From the NCBI GenBank assembly GCA_000720845.1, contig JODU01000002.1, positions 248,001-312,000 on the forward strand: a stretch of 64,000 bases of DNA. The letters are read 5' to 3'. The notes under the pieces are model-generated. The model ran no database searches and was not told the origin of the DNA. It saw only the letters and a list, made by a program, of their open reading frames with translations. The translations under genes and the position numbers were made by a program. Of the stretch, positions 53,001 through 60,262 are shown piece by piece. Source of the stretch: Kitasatospora aureofaciens (lineage in GTDB: Bacteria > Actinomycetota > Actinomycetes > Streptomycetales > Streptomycetaceae). Each line of letters starts with the position of its first letter. Positions within the stretch are counted from its first letter, which is position 1.

Positions 53001-53434
53001 ACAACGTCGTCTCCGACACGATGAACTACCCGGGCATCATGCTCGCCACCGACCACGACCCGCTGCCCTTCTCCGGGCAGACCCTGATCGCGGGCAACGC
53101 CCTGCACCGGACCGGGGGCGCGTTCTGGGGCGAGGCGCAGGAGTTCGGCGCCATCACCCTCTTCGCACAGGGCCAGGACATCCCGGGCGTGACCATCCGG
53201 GACACCGAGATCCTCGACTCGACCTACGACGGCATCCAGTTCAAGACGGGTGGCGGCACGATGCCGGACGTGAAGATCGAGAACGTCCGCATCGACAAGT
53301 CGAACAACGGCTCCGGCATCCTCGCGATGGGCGGCGCCCGCGGCAGCGCGACCCTGACCGATGTCACGATCACCAACTCGGCGAAGGAGGACATCCGGAT
53401 CGAGCCCGGCTCCCAGTTCAAGATCAACCAGTAG
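50039..53434 (+). CDS. Secreted modular glycanase, GH87 (mycodextranase/alpha-1,3-glucanase)-like
   Basis: An 1131-residue exported enzyme. A 35-residue signal peptide with RRSLGRR before the hydrophobic core may use the Tat or Sec route. Then follow two discoidin/F5-8C (CBM32-like) domains (about 45-180 and 195-330), two CARDB-like domains (from about 334 and 444), a CBM6/35-like domain (from about 558, YTEYEAEDGRYDG) and a catalytic beta-helix (from about 726, ECTSITEYGAVPGDGLDDTDAIQRA) with EGNFGFDIDDNTQISDIAIFG and FRTTGDDSLAVWANKY. The last part matches GH87 enzymes that cut alpha-1,3-glucan of fungal walls and dental-type glucans. Substrate assignment is by family only. Confidence 0.83.
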   Translation: MRRRSLGRRTLTGAAVAGLMTVGLLPLPLAATARAATAPVTAAADVNLALGRPAKAGGSHGAYPAGNATDGQQATYWEGPAGSFPQWLQVDLGTAREVDRVVLKLPAGWESRTQTLSLRGSADGSTFRSLDASDGRAFGPAQAGTVAIDLDSPSEARYVRVDITGNTGWNAAQLAEVEVYGDDVDTGPPPTGTNLARNKPAEATSTTQNYVAANATDDSTSTYWEAAGNPADLTVELGADADVSGVVVKLDPDPVWSARTQSIQVFGRAQGESGFTSLRDRADYAFSPGQDNAVTIPVSGRVSDVRLRFFSNTGAPGGQVAEFQVLGSAAPAPDLTVTGLDWSPAAPNERDEVTVNATVRNAGTAASAATTTEVTVEGRAAGSAAVPALDPGESAEVAVATGAHAAGSYAVAAVADPRDTVAELDDTNNSRSATDRLVVDRAPGPDLEVRSITTNPANPAVGAEVSFTVAVHNRGTSAVEAGSVTRVQAGSSTLDGTTGQVAAGATVNVPISGTWKATGGGVTLTATADATARVAETNENNNVLAKSLVVGRGAAVPYTEYEAEDGRYDGTLLTTDAKRTFGHTNFGTESSGRESVRLDSTGEYVEFTSTTPTNSIVVRNSIPDAPGGGGAEATLSLYADGRFVQKLNLSSKHSWLYGSTDDPEGLTNRPGGDARRLFDESHALLDRTFPQGTEFRLQRDAGDSAAFYVIDLIDLEQVAPARTKPAECTSITEYGAVPGDGLDDTDAIQRAVTDDQNGRIDCVWIPAGQWRQEQKILTDDPLNRGQYNQVGISDVTIRGAGMWHSQLYTLTPPQEAGGINHPHEGNFGFDIDDNTQISDIAIFGSGTIRGGDGNAEGGVGLNGRFGKDTKISNVWIEHANVGVWVGRDYSNIPELWGPGDGLEFTGMRVRDTYADGINFSNGTRNSSVYNSSFRTTGDDSLAVWANKYVKDTSVDVGHDNHFRNNTIQLPWRANGIAVYGGYGNTIENNVVSDTMNYPGIMLATDHDPLPFSGQTLIAGNALHRTGGAFWGEAQEFGAITLFAQGQDIPGVTIRDTEILDSTYDGIQFKTGGGTMPDVKIENVRIDKSNNGSGILAMGGARGSATLTDVTITNSAKEDIRIEPGSQFKINQ

Positions 53435-53439
53435 GCCGG

Positions 53440-55737
53440 TCAGGCAGGAGCCGGTCGGGGGGAGACCGCCCGGCGGCGCGGAACACCACCGCGCCGCCGG
53501 GCTTCCGCCGCGCCCGGGAGCCGGCCGGGGGTGCGATCGACGGGGACGCGCGTGTCGTCCTCCAGGCGTTCGGCGTTGAGTTCGTTCACCGCTCCGATCG
53601 CGTCGCCGATCGTCGCGTAGTCCACCGCGATGAAGTTGACCGGTCTGCCGCGCTGCCGTTCACAGGTGTGCGCCCGCTCCAGCACCCGCTGCCGGGAGTT
53701 GACGACCCCGGCGTCGAGCCGCAGCCCGCCGCCCGCCGTGACGAAGTGGTTCAGCAGGAACAGCCGCTTGTCCGAACCGCCCCGGTTGGGCAGGCAGGAC
53801 ATCTCGTCCGGGCTGCGGAAGGCGAAGGGCGTCTCCATGCCGTACCGGTAGAGGTTCCGGTACCACGGCGCGGGCCCGTCCGCCTTCTCCGCGAAGACGA
53901 CCAGCCGCCGACCGCTGTCGATCATGTCCCCGAGCTTCGGCCACGGACGGTCCGGGTCCGGTTCCGGCTCATAGAGCAGATCCGACAGCCCGGCCCGGAC
54001 GAAGGCGTCCTGGGTCGTCGCCGCGTCCACGCCGTCCTGGAGGATCAGTGTGACGACCTCCGTGGGGTTGTCGCGCAGCCACTCACCGATCTGCCGCAGT
54101 GTCGGCTCCAGTTCGAGGGCGCCGGCGCCGCACACCGAGTGGCACAGCCACAGGCCGGGGTGGGGCGGGTTCACCCGTTTCAGGATGGTGGTCAGCCGAC
54201 GGCGTTCGGCGGGGGAGAAGTCGGAGGTGCTCAACCGCTCCGCCACCTCCTCGGGCCGCTCCCAGCGGTGGGTGTCGAGCAGCAGGACCCGCGACCCGGC
54301 GCCCAGCTGGCCGACGATGTCCGGGTCCTGGAGGGGGCCGATGAACCGGTCGGCCGTCGTCGCCATCGCGTTGTGCGACGCGAGCTGGGCGATCTCGTCG
54401 TAACGGGCGTCGCACAGCTCGGCGCTGCCCTGGCAGATCCGCGGGGAGGAACCGGTGATCGCCACCGGCGCCAGCATCGTCCCGACGAGGGCGACGGCGG
54501 TGACGGTGAAGGTCAGCGCCGGGACGTGCCGCGGATCGGTGAGGACCGGCACGCTGGGCCGGGTCTGCCAGACCCAGCCGACGGTGATCAGCAGGGCGCC
54601 CGCGGCGAGCAGGATCACCGCGACGACGACGGCGGTGGTCAGCAGCCGGTCGAGCGCGGCGGCCTGGACGTCGGCGAGCAGCCCCGTGGCCGCCGGCGGC
54701 CACGACGTGGGGGTGCCGAACAGTGTGTCGCCCAGCGTGAGCCGCAGCACGAGCACGGTGAGCGCCAGGAGAGCGGCGGCGGCCGCCGGCACCCAGCCCA
54801 GCGGAATCAGCCGCCGCTTGGCGGGCGACGGCGTCAGGAACCACAGCAGGGTGAGCGCGGCGGCGCACAGCACGGCCGCCGCCGGTTCCACCACGTCCTG
54901 GAAGAGCCGGGTGACGTGGCGGGCGCGGTCCAGCGGGGCCAGCGCCTCGGTCCCGGGCTCGACGTCGACGGTGACGACCCAGGTGCCCTGCCTCGCCTCC
55001 CGCAACAACTCCTCGGCGGCGTCCCGGACCTGGTCGGTCAGGGCGACCGGGGCGATCGCGGCCAGGGCCGAGGCCACGTCGCCCCGGTCCAGCGCCGTCA
55101 GGACGGTGGATCTGACCCCGTCCTGCGCCGCGCCGTCCGGCACCAGCCGCATCAGGGCGTCCGTGGCCGCGACCGCCTGGCCGTGGGAGAGCGGCAGCGT
55201 CGGCAGCTCCTCCAGCGGCGCCTCGCCGGCCACCACCCGCGCCACCAGTTCCGACACGCGTTGCACGAAGGCCTGGAAATCGGGCTCGGACCGCTTCTGC
55301 AGCGCGGCGACGGCGTCACCGAAGTACGCCTGGCTGAGCCGTTCGACGTTCGCGACGACCGGCTCCAGATCGACCGTGATCCGCAGCCGGTCGGAGTCGC
55401 CCTCCAGGTAGTGGACCATCTCCGCGATCTGCCCGTCGCCCATGGTCCGCAGCGTCTCCGGCGGGATCACCACCTTGAGGTTCGAGGTGATGGTCGACTG
55501 CGGAACGGGCAGCCGCTCCAGCAGGTCGCTGGTGAACGGCGTACTGCCCGGGTCCACCAGCACCTCGTCGTAGAAGCGCTGGTAGGCGCGCTCGTCCTCC
55601 AGCACCTGACCGTAGAACCCGGGGTCCAGCACCGTACTGCGGACGACGGCCGCCGCGGCCAGGACGGTCAGGCTCAGCACCGCCACGCACCAGACCAGCA
55701 CCTCGACCCAGCGCGGGTGCCGGACCAGTGCGTTCAT
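53440..55737 (-). CDS. Polytopic membrane protein with C-terminal PI-PLC-like domain
   Basis: A 765-residue protein. One N-terminal helix (about residues 12-34) precedes a large extracytoplasmic region (about 35-275). Four more helices follow (about 280-450, including WVPAAAAALLALTVLVLRL and VILLAAGALLITVGWVW). The C-terminal domain (about 460-730) resembles PI-specific phospholipase C: QLASHNAMATTADRFIGP with catalytic-type His, RVLLLDTHRW, WLCHSVCGAG, and NFIAVDYATIGDAIGAVNELN. The last 30 residues are Arg/Pro-rich. It probably faces outside and acts on a phosphodiester-linked lipid or glycan. GAGAAT six bases before the ATG suggests a leaderless mRNA. Confidence 0.76.
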   Translation of the reverse strand: MNALVRHPRWVEVLVWCVAVLSLTVLAAAAVVRSTVLDPGFYGQVLEDERAYQRFYDEVLVDPGSTPFTSDLLERLPVPQSTITSNLKVVIPPETLRTMGDGQIAEMVHYLEGDSDRLRITVDLEPVVANVERLSQAYFGDAVAALQKRSEPDFQAFVQRVSELVARVVAGEAPLEELPTLPLSHGQAVAATDALMRLVPDGAAQDGVRSTVLTALDRGDVASALAAIAPVALTDQVRDAAEELLREARQGTWVVTVDVEPGTEALAPLDRARHVTRLFQDVVEPAAAVLCAAALTLLWFLTPSPAKRRLIPLGWVPAAAAALLALTVLVLRLTLGDTLFGTPTSWPPAATGLLADVQAAALDRLLTTAVVVAVILLAAGALLITVGWVWQTRPSVPVLTDPRHVPALTFTVTAVALVGTMLAPVAITGSSPRICQGSAELCDARYDEIAQLASHNAMATTADRFIGPLQDPDIVGQLGAGSRVLLLDTHRWERPEEVAERLSTSDFSPAERRRLTTILKRVNPPHPGLWLCHSVCGAGALELEPTLRQIGEWLRDNPTEVVTLILQDGVDAATTQDAFVRAGLSDLLYEPEPDPDRPWPKLGDMIDSGRRLVVFAEKADGPAPWYRNLYRYGMETPFAFRSPDEMSCLPNRGGSDKRLFLLNHFVTAGGGLRLDAGVVNSRQRVLERAHTCERQRGRPVNFIAVDYATIGDAIGAVNELNAERLEDDTRVPVDRTPGRLPGAAEARRRGGVPRRRAVSPRPAPA
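53468..53502 (+). terminator. Perfect 14-bp hairpin at the glycanase/PLC convergence
   Basis: Arms GCCCGGCGGCGCGG (53468-53481) and its exact complement (53489-53502) surround a 7-base loop. It begins 34 bp after the glycanase stop and lies within the last codons of the converging PLC-like gene, whose Arg/Pro-rich tail it encodes. Confidence 0.7.
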
Positions 55738-55918
55738 GGACCCATTCTCGTGTCAGCCGGCCGCCGTGCCGCACGGCGTCGAAAGGGGCGTGCCCTCACA
55801 CGCATGCCCCGCCCCGGGCCGGCCGATACGTGTCGGCCTGCGCACGCCGTCCGCCTTCCGGCAGCGGGTACGGCTCCTCGCGGACGCCCCGGGACCCGGA
55901 ACCGGCAACGGGACCCGA

Positions 55919-57373
55919 TCAGGCCGCCGGAGCCGGGTACGTCGGGTACTCCACCCCGGAGACGTGCTGCACGACGCGGACGACCTGGCAGGAGTAGCCG
56001 AACTCGTTGTCGTACCAGAGGTAGAGGATCGCGTTGTCGCCCTCGACCTTCAGCGCGCCGGCGTCCACGATCGAGGCGTGGCGCGAGCCGATGAAGTCGC
56101 TGGAGACGGCGTCGGGCGCGCTGATGAAGTCGATCTGGCGCTTGAGCGGCGAGGTCAGCGACACCTCGCGCAGGTGGTCCACGACCTCTTCGCGGCTCGC
56201 CTCCCGGGCCAGCTGGAGGTTGAGGATCGCGATCGACACGTCAGGCACGGGCACCCGGATCGAGCTGCCGGTGATCCGCGCCTTCAGGTCGGGCAGCGCC
56301 TTGGCGACCGCGGAGGCGGCGCCGGTCTCCGTGATGACCATGTTCAGCGGCGCGCTGCGGCCGCGGCGGTCCGACTTGTGGTAGTTGTCCAGCAGGTTCT
56401 GGTCGTTGGTGAAGGAGTGCACCGTCTCCACGTGACCGCGCAGCACGCCGTACTCGTCCTCCATCGCCTTCAGGGGCGGGACGATCGCGTTGGTGGTGCA
56501 GGACGCGCAGGACAGGATCCGCTCGTCCGGCTTGACGGTGTCGTGGTTGACGCCGTGGACGATGTTGGGGACGTCGCCCTTGCCCGGCGCGGTCAGCACG
56601 ACCTTGTCGATGCCCGGACGCAGGTGCTTCGACAGGCCCTCGCGGTCGCGCCACTTGCCGGTGTTGTCGATGAGGATGGCGTCCTTGATGCCGTACGCCG
56701 TGTAGTCGACCTGGGACGGGTCGTCCGCGTAGATCACCCTGATGGCGTTGCCGTTGGCGAGGATCGTGCTGTTGTCCTCGTCGACGGTGATCGTGCCCTG
56801 GAACTGGCCGTGCACGGAGTCGCGGCGCAGCAGCGAGGCCCGCTTGACGATGTCCTCGGCTGCCCGGTCGCCCCCACCGCGGACGACGATGGCGCGCAGG
56901 CGCAGGCCGTTGCCCGAGCCGGCCTTCTCGATGAGCAGCCGGGCGACGAGGCGGCCGATGCGGCCGAAGCCGTACAGGACGACGTCGCGCCCCTCGCGCC
57001 GGTCGATCTTGTTGGCGCCGGTGGCCCCGGCGACGGCCTCGGCCGTGAACTCCTCGACCGACAGACCCCGGTCGTCGGTCCGGTAGGTCGCGGCGAGCAT
57101 GCCGATGTCGATCTGCGAGGGCCCGAGGTCGAGCGTGGTGAGTGCCCGCAGGAAGGGCATCGTCTCGGTGACCGACAGCTCCGCCCCGGCGATCTGGCGG
57201 GCGAAGCGGTGGGTCTTGAGGATGCTGACCACCGACTTGTTCACCAGGGAACGGCTGTGCAGCAGGATCGTGACGTCCTGCTCCCGGTGCAGCTTCCCGA
57301 TCATCGGGATCATCGATTCCGCGGTCTCTTCGCGGTGCTTCCAGTTGGTGAACGAGTCGTCGTTGACAGTCAC
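55919..57373 (-). CDS. gap: Long-form glyceraldehyde-3-phosphate dehydrogenase
   Basis: A 484-residue GAPDH. The classic domain begins only at about residue 125 (RRDVVLYGFGRIGRLVARLL) and holds the catalytic Cys292 in SCASCTTNA, the His in TGAASAVAKALP/SIRVPVPDVS context, and YLWYDNEFGYSCQVVR. The N-terminal 120 residues (NWKHREETAESMIPMIGKLHREQDVTILLHSRSLVNKSVVSILKTHRFAR) are an all-helical extension not found in the usual 335-residue enzyme. Streptomyces has a second, normal gap gene elsewhere. The GTG start follows AAAGATAGAG. A TAGCAT box on the minus strand near 57408 could be the -10. Divergent from the SseB gene. Confidence 0.9.
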   Translation of the reverse strand: MTVNDDSFTNWKHREETAESMIPMIGKLHREQDVTILLHSRSLVNKSVVSILKTHRFARQIAGAELSVTETMPFLRALTTLDLGPSQIDIGMLAATYRTDDRGLSVEEFTAEAVAGATGANKIDRREGRDVVLYGFGRIGRLVARLLIEKAGSGNGLRLRAIVVRGGGDRAAEDIVKRASLLRRDSVHGQFQGTITVDEDNSTILANGNAIRVIYADDPSQVDYTAYGIKDAILIDNTGKWRDREGLSKHLRPGIDKVVLTAPGKGDVPNIVHGVNHDTVKPDERILSCASCTTNAIVPPLKAMEDEYGVLRGHVETVHSFTNDQNLLDNYHKSDRRGRSAPLNMVITETGAASAVAKALPDLKARITGSSIRVPVPDVSIAILNLQLAREASREEVVDHLREVSLTSPLKRQIDFISAPDAVSSDFIGSRHASIVDAGALKVEGDNAILYLWYDNEFGYSCQVVRVVQHVSGVEYPTYPAPAA

Positions 57374-57421
57374 GTCTCTATCTTTCGAGCTAGGCGGCGC
57401 TCATATGCTAACCCCACCGCG

Positions 57422-57436
57422 TTGATGATCGATCAA
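57422..57436. promoter_or_regulatory. Inverted repeat between gap and sseB-like genes
   Basis: TTGAT-N5-ATCAA is a perfect inverted repeat, with a nested TGATCGATCA palindrome, in the divergent gap about 50 bp upstream of the gap start and 150 bp upstream of the SseB gene. It is a candidate operator for gap; the regulator is unknown. Confidence 0.45.
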
Positions 57437-57585
57437 GTGGGCCCCCGGCCGATCAGATGAGTACGCAACCGGGGGTGCGTCTCGAACAGGATTGCGCCGT
57501 GGACGTACCGGGTACGCGAGGCTGGACCGTGTCCGCGCCGATCGTCCGCGTGGGCCGCAACACCGCCGCTACCAGGGAATCTGCC

Positions 57586-57996
57586 ATGGAGACACCCGCG
57601 AACGACCACCCCGTCACGCCCGCCCAGCGGGCGCTGGACACGCTGGCCGAGGCCCCCGAGGCCGCCGACAACACGTCGGCGCTCGACACACTCGCGAGCA
57701 GCGACGTCCTCGTGCCGGTGCCCGACGACGCGAACGACCAGGACGCCGCCGACCCGGGCATGCTGGCGCTGCCGGTCCTGGAACAGCAGGGCGGCCGCCA
57801 GGTGGTGCCCGTGTTCACCTCGGAGCTGGAGATGGCCGACCTGCTGCCGTACGTCTCCCGCTACCGCATGGTGCCGCTGGGCGCCCTCGCCGCGCAGTGG
57901 CCTGCCGACGACCTGTCGCTGTCCATCGACGCCGGCTCGGAGCACCGCCTCACCCTCACGTCGGACGGCGTCCGCACCCTGCTGGCCCGCCCCTAG
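57586..57996 (+). CDS. SseB-family protein
   Basis: A 136-residue acidic protein: a disordered N-terminal third rich in Ala/Asp/Glu (residues 1-45), then an SseB-like domain with DVLVPVPDD, LALPVLEQQGGRQVVPVFTSELEMADLLPY and a final ISDAG/LTLTSDGVRTLL. SseB-like proteins are small and of unknown role in actinomycetes. The ATG has AGGGAA seven bases upstream; longer in-frame upstream codons look non-coding. It runs towards the MarR gene with 34 bp between stops. Confidence 0.82.
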   Translation: METPANDHPVTPAQRALDTLAEAPEAADNTSALDTLASSDVLVPVPDDANDQDAADPGMLALPVLEQQGGRQVVPVFTSELEMADLLPYVSRYRMVPLGALAAQWPADDLSLSIDAGSEHRLTLTSDGVRTLLARP

Positions 57997-58030
57997 GAGC
58001 GAGGCCGGTGGCGAGGGCCTCCGCTTCCCG

Positions 58031-58441
58031 TCAGGGGCGAGGGCCCTCGTCGTCGTCGCCGAGCGTGCGGGCCAGCGCGGCCCGCTGCAGCGGCAGTATC
58101 TCGGCGTGCAGGTCCCGGCCCCTGGGGGTCAGCGTGACGTACACGCCGCGCCGGTCCTCCGCGCACATCGAGCGCTGCACCAGCCCGTCCTTCTCCAGCC
58201 TGGCGATCAGCCGGGACAGCGCGCTCTGGCTCAGGTGGACCCGGCCGACCAGGTTCTGCACCCGGCACCGGTCGCCGGCCTCGGGCCCCTCGGCCACGAG
58301 GAGGTCGAGCACCTCGAAGTCGCTCGCGCCCAGGCCGTACGGGTGCAGTGCCCGGTCGATCTCGCACACCGTGCGCGCGTGCAGCGACAGGATGTCCCGC
58401 CACCGTTCCTCGAGCCGCGCACCGGCCGTCCTGGCTCCCAT
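58031..58441 (-). CDS. MarR-family transcriptional regulator
   Basis: A 136-residue MarR regulator with the winged helix at residues about 40-105 (LGASDFEVLDLLVAEGPEAGDRCRVQNLVGRVHLSQSALSRLIARLEKDGLVQRSMCAEDRRGVYVTLTPRG), including the DRRG wing. TACCGT lies 6 nt before the ATG (minus strand), so it appears leaderless. The divergent gap to 58570 has an AT-rich stretch at about 58463-58487 with TTG-N6-CAA symmetry, a possible site. Its target is probably itself and perhaps the divergent winged-helix gene. Confidence 0.87.
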   Translation of the reverse strand: MGARTAGARLEERWRDILSLHARTVCEIDRALHPYGLGASDFEVLDLLVAEGPEAGDRCRVQNLVGRVHLSQSALSRLIARLEKDGLVQRSMCAEDRRGVYVTLTPRGRDLHAEILPLQRAALARTLGDDDEGPRP

Positions 58442-58569
58442 GTGTGAACGGTAGCACCGCGAGCGATATTGGTTGAATGTGCAAATGGCCCGGTCGGCGG
58501 AGAACGGGCCCCGGCTGCGGGAAGGTGGAGGGCAACGGCAGGGTCGGGCTCGCGCGGAGGGAGGACGAG

Positions 58570-58878
58570 ATGCTCAGGACCCCCGTGCACGGCACGCGTC
58601 TCGACATCCTGGAGTGGCTGGAGGACCCGGCCGCGCACTTTCCGCCGCAGCGTCACGTCGACCCCGTCGAGCACGGCGTCCACGCGGGTCCCGTGGCCGC
58701 GAAGCTCGGGGTGCCGCGCCGGGTGGCCGAGACCCACCTGGGCCTCCTCGCCGCCGTCGGCCTGCTCCGGGCCAGGAGGGTCCGGCGCCGCACGTACTAC
58801 CGGCGCGACGAGGTGCGGATCGCCGAGGTGGCACGGATGTTCGAGAAGGGCTGGCAGGGCGGGTCCCCTCCCGGATGA
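58570..58878 (+). CDS. Small winged-helix (ArsR-like) DNA-binding protein
   Basis: A 102-residue protein with an ArsR-type winged helix: GTRLDILEWLEDPAAHFPPQ at the start, the recognition region GPVAAKLGVPRRVAETHLGLLAAVGLL and the wing RARRVRRRTYYRRDEVRI. There are no cysteine pairs typical of metal sensors. A strong GGAGGGAGGA site precedes the ATG. It lies 168 bp upstream of the crcB pair in the same direction and could be the local regulator, but many such proteins accompany unrelated genes, so this is inference. Confidence 0.75.
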   Translation: MLRTPVHGTRLDILEWLEDPAAHFPPQRHVDPVEHGVHAGPVAAKLGVPRRVAETHLGLLAAVGLLRARRVRRRTYYRRDEVRIAEVARMFEKGWQGGSPPG

Positions 58879-59006
58879 CCCGGATGCCGCCCCGGCGTTA
58901 CGCTGAGCACCGGCCGCGGCCCGCAGGGGCGCGGCGCGGCGGTGGGGCCCGCCGTACCCGAACCGCGGCTCAGGCGCCGCCAACGGTCCCTACTTGACTT
59001 GCGCAC

Positions 59007-59018
59007 GGGGGCACCCCC
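59007..59018 (+). promoter_or_regulatory. Short GC hairpin in the crcB leader
   Basis: GGGG-GCAC-CCCC sits 13 nt upstream of the AGGAGACG ribosome-binding site of crcB. No match to the fluoride riboswitch was recognised in 58879-59046. Role unknown. Confidence 0.35.
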
Positions 59019-59046
59019 CTGCCCGGCGAGTAGGAGACGCACGACC

Positions 59047-59511
59047 ATGACAGTCCCGAGGACCGGGCGTCCCGGCGGGATCCGGGCCACCGCCCCGACA
59101 CGGTCCGGGTGGCGTACCCAGGCACCGGTCGTCGCGGTCGTGGCCCTCGGCGGCGGCACCGGCGCCGCCGCCCGCTACGCGGCCTCCCTGTGGTGGCCGA
59201 CGCAGAGCGGGGGCTTCCCATGGACGACCTTCGGGGTCAACGTCACCGGCTGTGCCGTGATCGGGGTGTTCATGGTGGTCATCACCGAGATCCGGGCCGC
59301 CCACCGCCTGGTCCGGCCCTTCTTCGGCACCGGCGTGCTCGGCGGCTTCACCACGTTCTCCACCTACGCGGTCGACAGCCGCTCCCTGTTCGCCGACGGC
59401 CGGGTCCCCACCGGCCTGGCCTACCTCGCCGCGACCCCGCTCGCGGCACTCACGGCGGTGTGGCTCGCCGCATGGGCGGCCCGCCTGGTCCTGAAGTGGA
59501 GGCAGTCATGA
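59047..59511 (+). CDS. crcB: Fluoride exporter CrcB/Fluc, first subunit
   Basis: A 154-residue, four-helix CrcB protein with a 25-residue N-terminal extension. It carries the conserved GGGTGAAARYAASLWW, WTTFGVNVTGC (pore Asn) and GGFTTFSTYAVD (Phe box) segments. Fluc channels work as dual-topology dimers; in Gram-positive bacteria the two halves are often separate genes, as here with the third gene of the operon. It overlaps the DUF190 gene by 4 bp. Confidence 0.9.
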   Translation: MTVPRTGRPGGIRATAPTRSGWRTQAPVVAVVALGGGTGAAARYAASLWWPTQSGGFPWTTFGVNVTGCAVIGVFMVVITEIRAAHRLVRPFFGTGVLGGFTTFSTYAVDSRSLFADGRVPTGLAYLAATPLAALTAVWLAAWAARLVLKWRQS

Positions 59512-59852
59512 CGAGACTGACCGGCAGCGCCCTGCGCCTGACCGTCTTCGTCGGCGAGAACGACACCTGGCACCACCGCCCCCTGTACTCGGAGATCGTC
59601 CACCGCGCCCACGCGGCGGGGCTGGCGGGTGCCAGCGTCTTCCGCGGCGTCGAGGGCTTCGGCGCCTCGTCGCTGATCCACACCACCAGGCTGCTGTCCC
59701 TGAGCGAGGACCTCCCGGTGGCCGTGGTCGTCGTCGACACCGAGGAGCGGGTCCGGGACTTCCTGCCGCTGCTCGACGAACTCGTCACCGAGGGCCTGGT
59801 CACCCTCGACCCGTGCGAGGTCGTCAGGTACGAGGGCCGGAGGCCTTCGTGA
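59508..59852 (+). CDS. DUF190 family protein
   Basis: A 114-residue PII-like fold protein: ALRLTVFVGENDTWHHRPLYSEIVHRAHAAGLAGASVFRGVEGFG, then SLSEDLPVAVVVVDTEERVRDFLPLLDELVTEGLVTLDPCEVVRYEG. DUF190 proteins frequently lie between or next to crcB genes and are thought to bind a nucleotide and modulate the channel, which has not been settled. It is coupled on both sides by 4-bp overlaps (ATGA before, GTGA after). Confidence 0.9.
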   Translation: MTRLTGSALRLTVFVGENDTWHHRPLYSEIVHRAHAAGLAGASVFRGVEGFGASSLIHTTRLLSLSEDLPVAVVVVDTEERVRDFLPLLDELVTEGLVTLDPCEVVRYEGRRPS

Positions 59853-60223
59853 ACTGGCTGCTGGTCGTCGTGGGCGGCATGGTCGGCGCGCCGCTGCGCT
59901 ACCTCACCGACCGGGCCGTGCAGTCCCGGCACGACTCCGTCTTCCCCTGGGGCACCTTCACGGTGAACGTGCTCGGCAGCCTGGTCCTCGGCCTGCTGAC
60001 CGGCGCCGCCCTGGCCGGAGCGGCCGGCTCCGGGGCGCGGCTGCTGCTGGGGACCGGGCTGTGCGGCGCCCTCACGACCTACTCGACCTTCTCCTACGAG
60101 ACCCTCCGGTTGACCGAGACCGGCGCGCGGCTGCAGGCCGCCGTGAACGTGGCGGGCAGTGTGGCGGCCGGCCTCGCGGCGGCGTTCGCGGGGGTGACGC
60201 TGGCCGACGCGCTCTGGACCTGA
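59849..60223 (+). CDS. crcB: Fluoride exporter CrcB/Fluc, second subunit
   Basis: A 124-residue four-helix CrcB protein beginning at GTG 59849 (CCGGAGG upstream). The conserved GGMVGAPLRYLTDR, FPWGTFTVNVLGS and CGALTTYSTFSYETLRL segments are present. It differs enough from the first subunit that a heterodimer with opposite topology is likely. The Arg/Lys distribution at the ends, which would set topology, differs between the two. Confidence 0.9.
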   Translation: MNWLLVVVGGMVGAPLRYLTDRAVQSRHDSVFPWGTFTVNVLGSLVLGLLTGAALAGAAGSGARLLLGTGLCGALTTYSTFSYETLRLTETGARLQAAVNVAGSVAAGLAAAFAGVTLADALWT

Positions 60224-60262
60224 CGCCGGGCACACAGCTTGGTGTAGTAGGAACTGGATGCC

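Noticed and set aside
58031..58049. CGAGGGCCCTCG palindrome as a terminator between SseB and MarR
   Set aside because: It lies within the last MarR codons and has no loop, so it cannot form a normal hairpin; repeats of GAGGGCC nearby are weak.
58879..59046. Fluoride riboswitch upstream of crcB
   Set aside because: The conserved sequence blocks of the crcB motif were not found by eye; only a short GC hairpin is present. A covariance search would be decisive.
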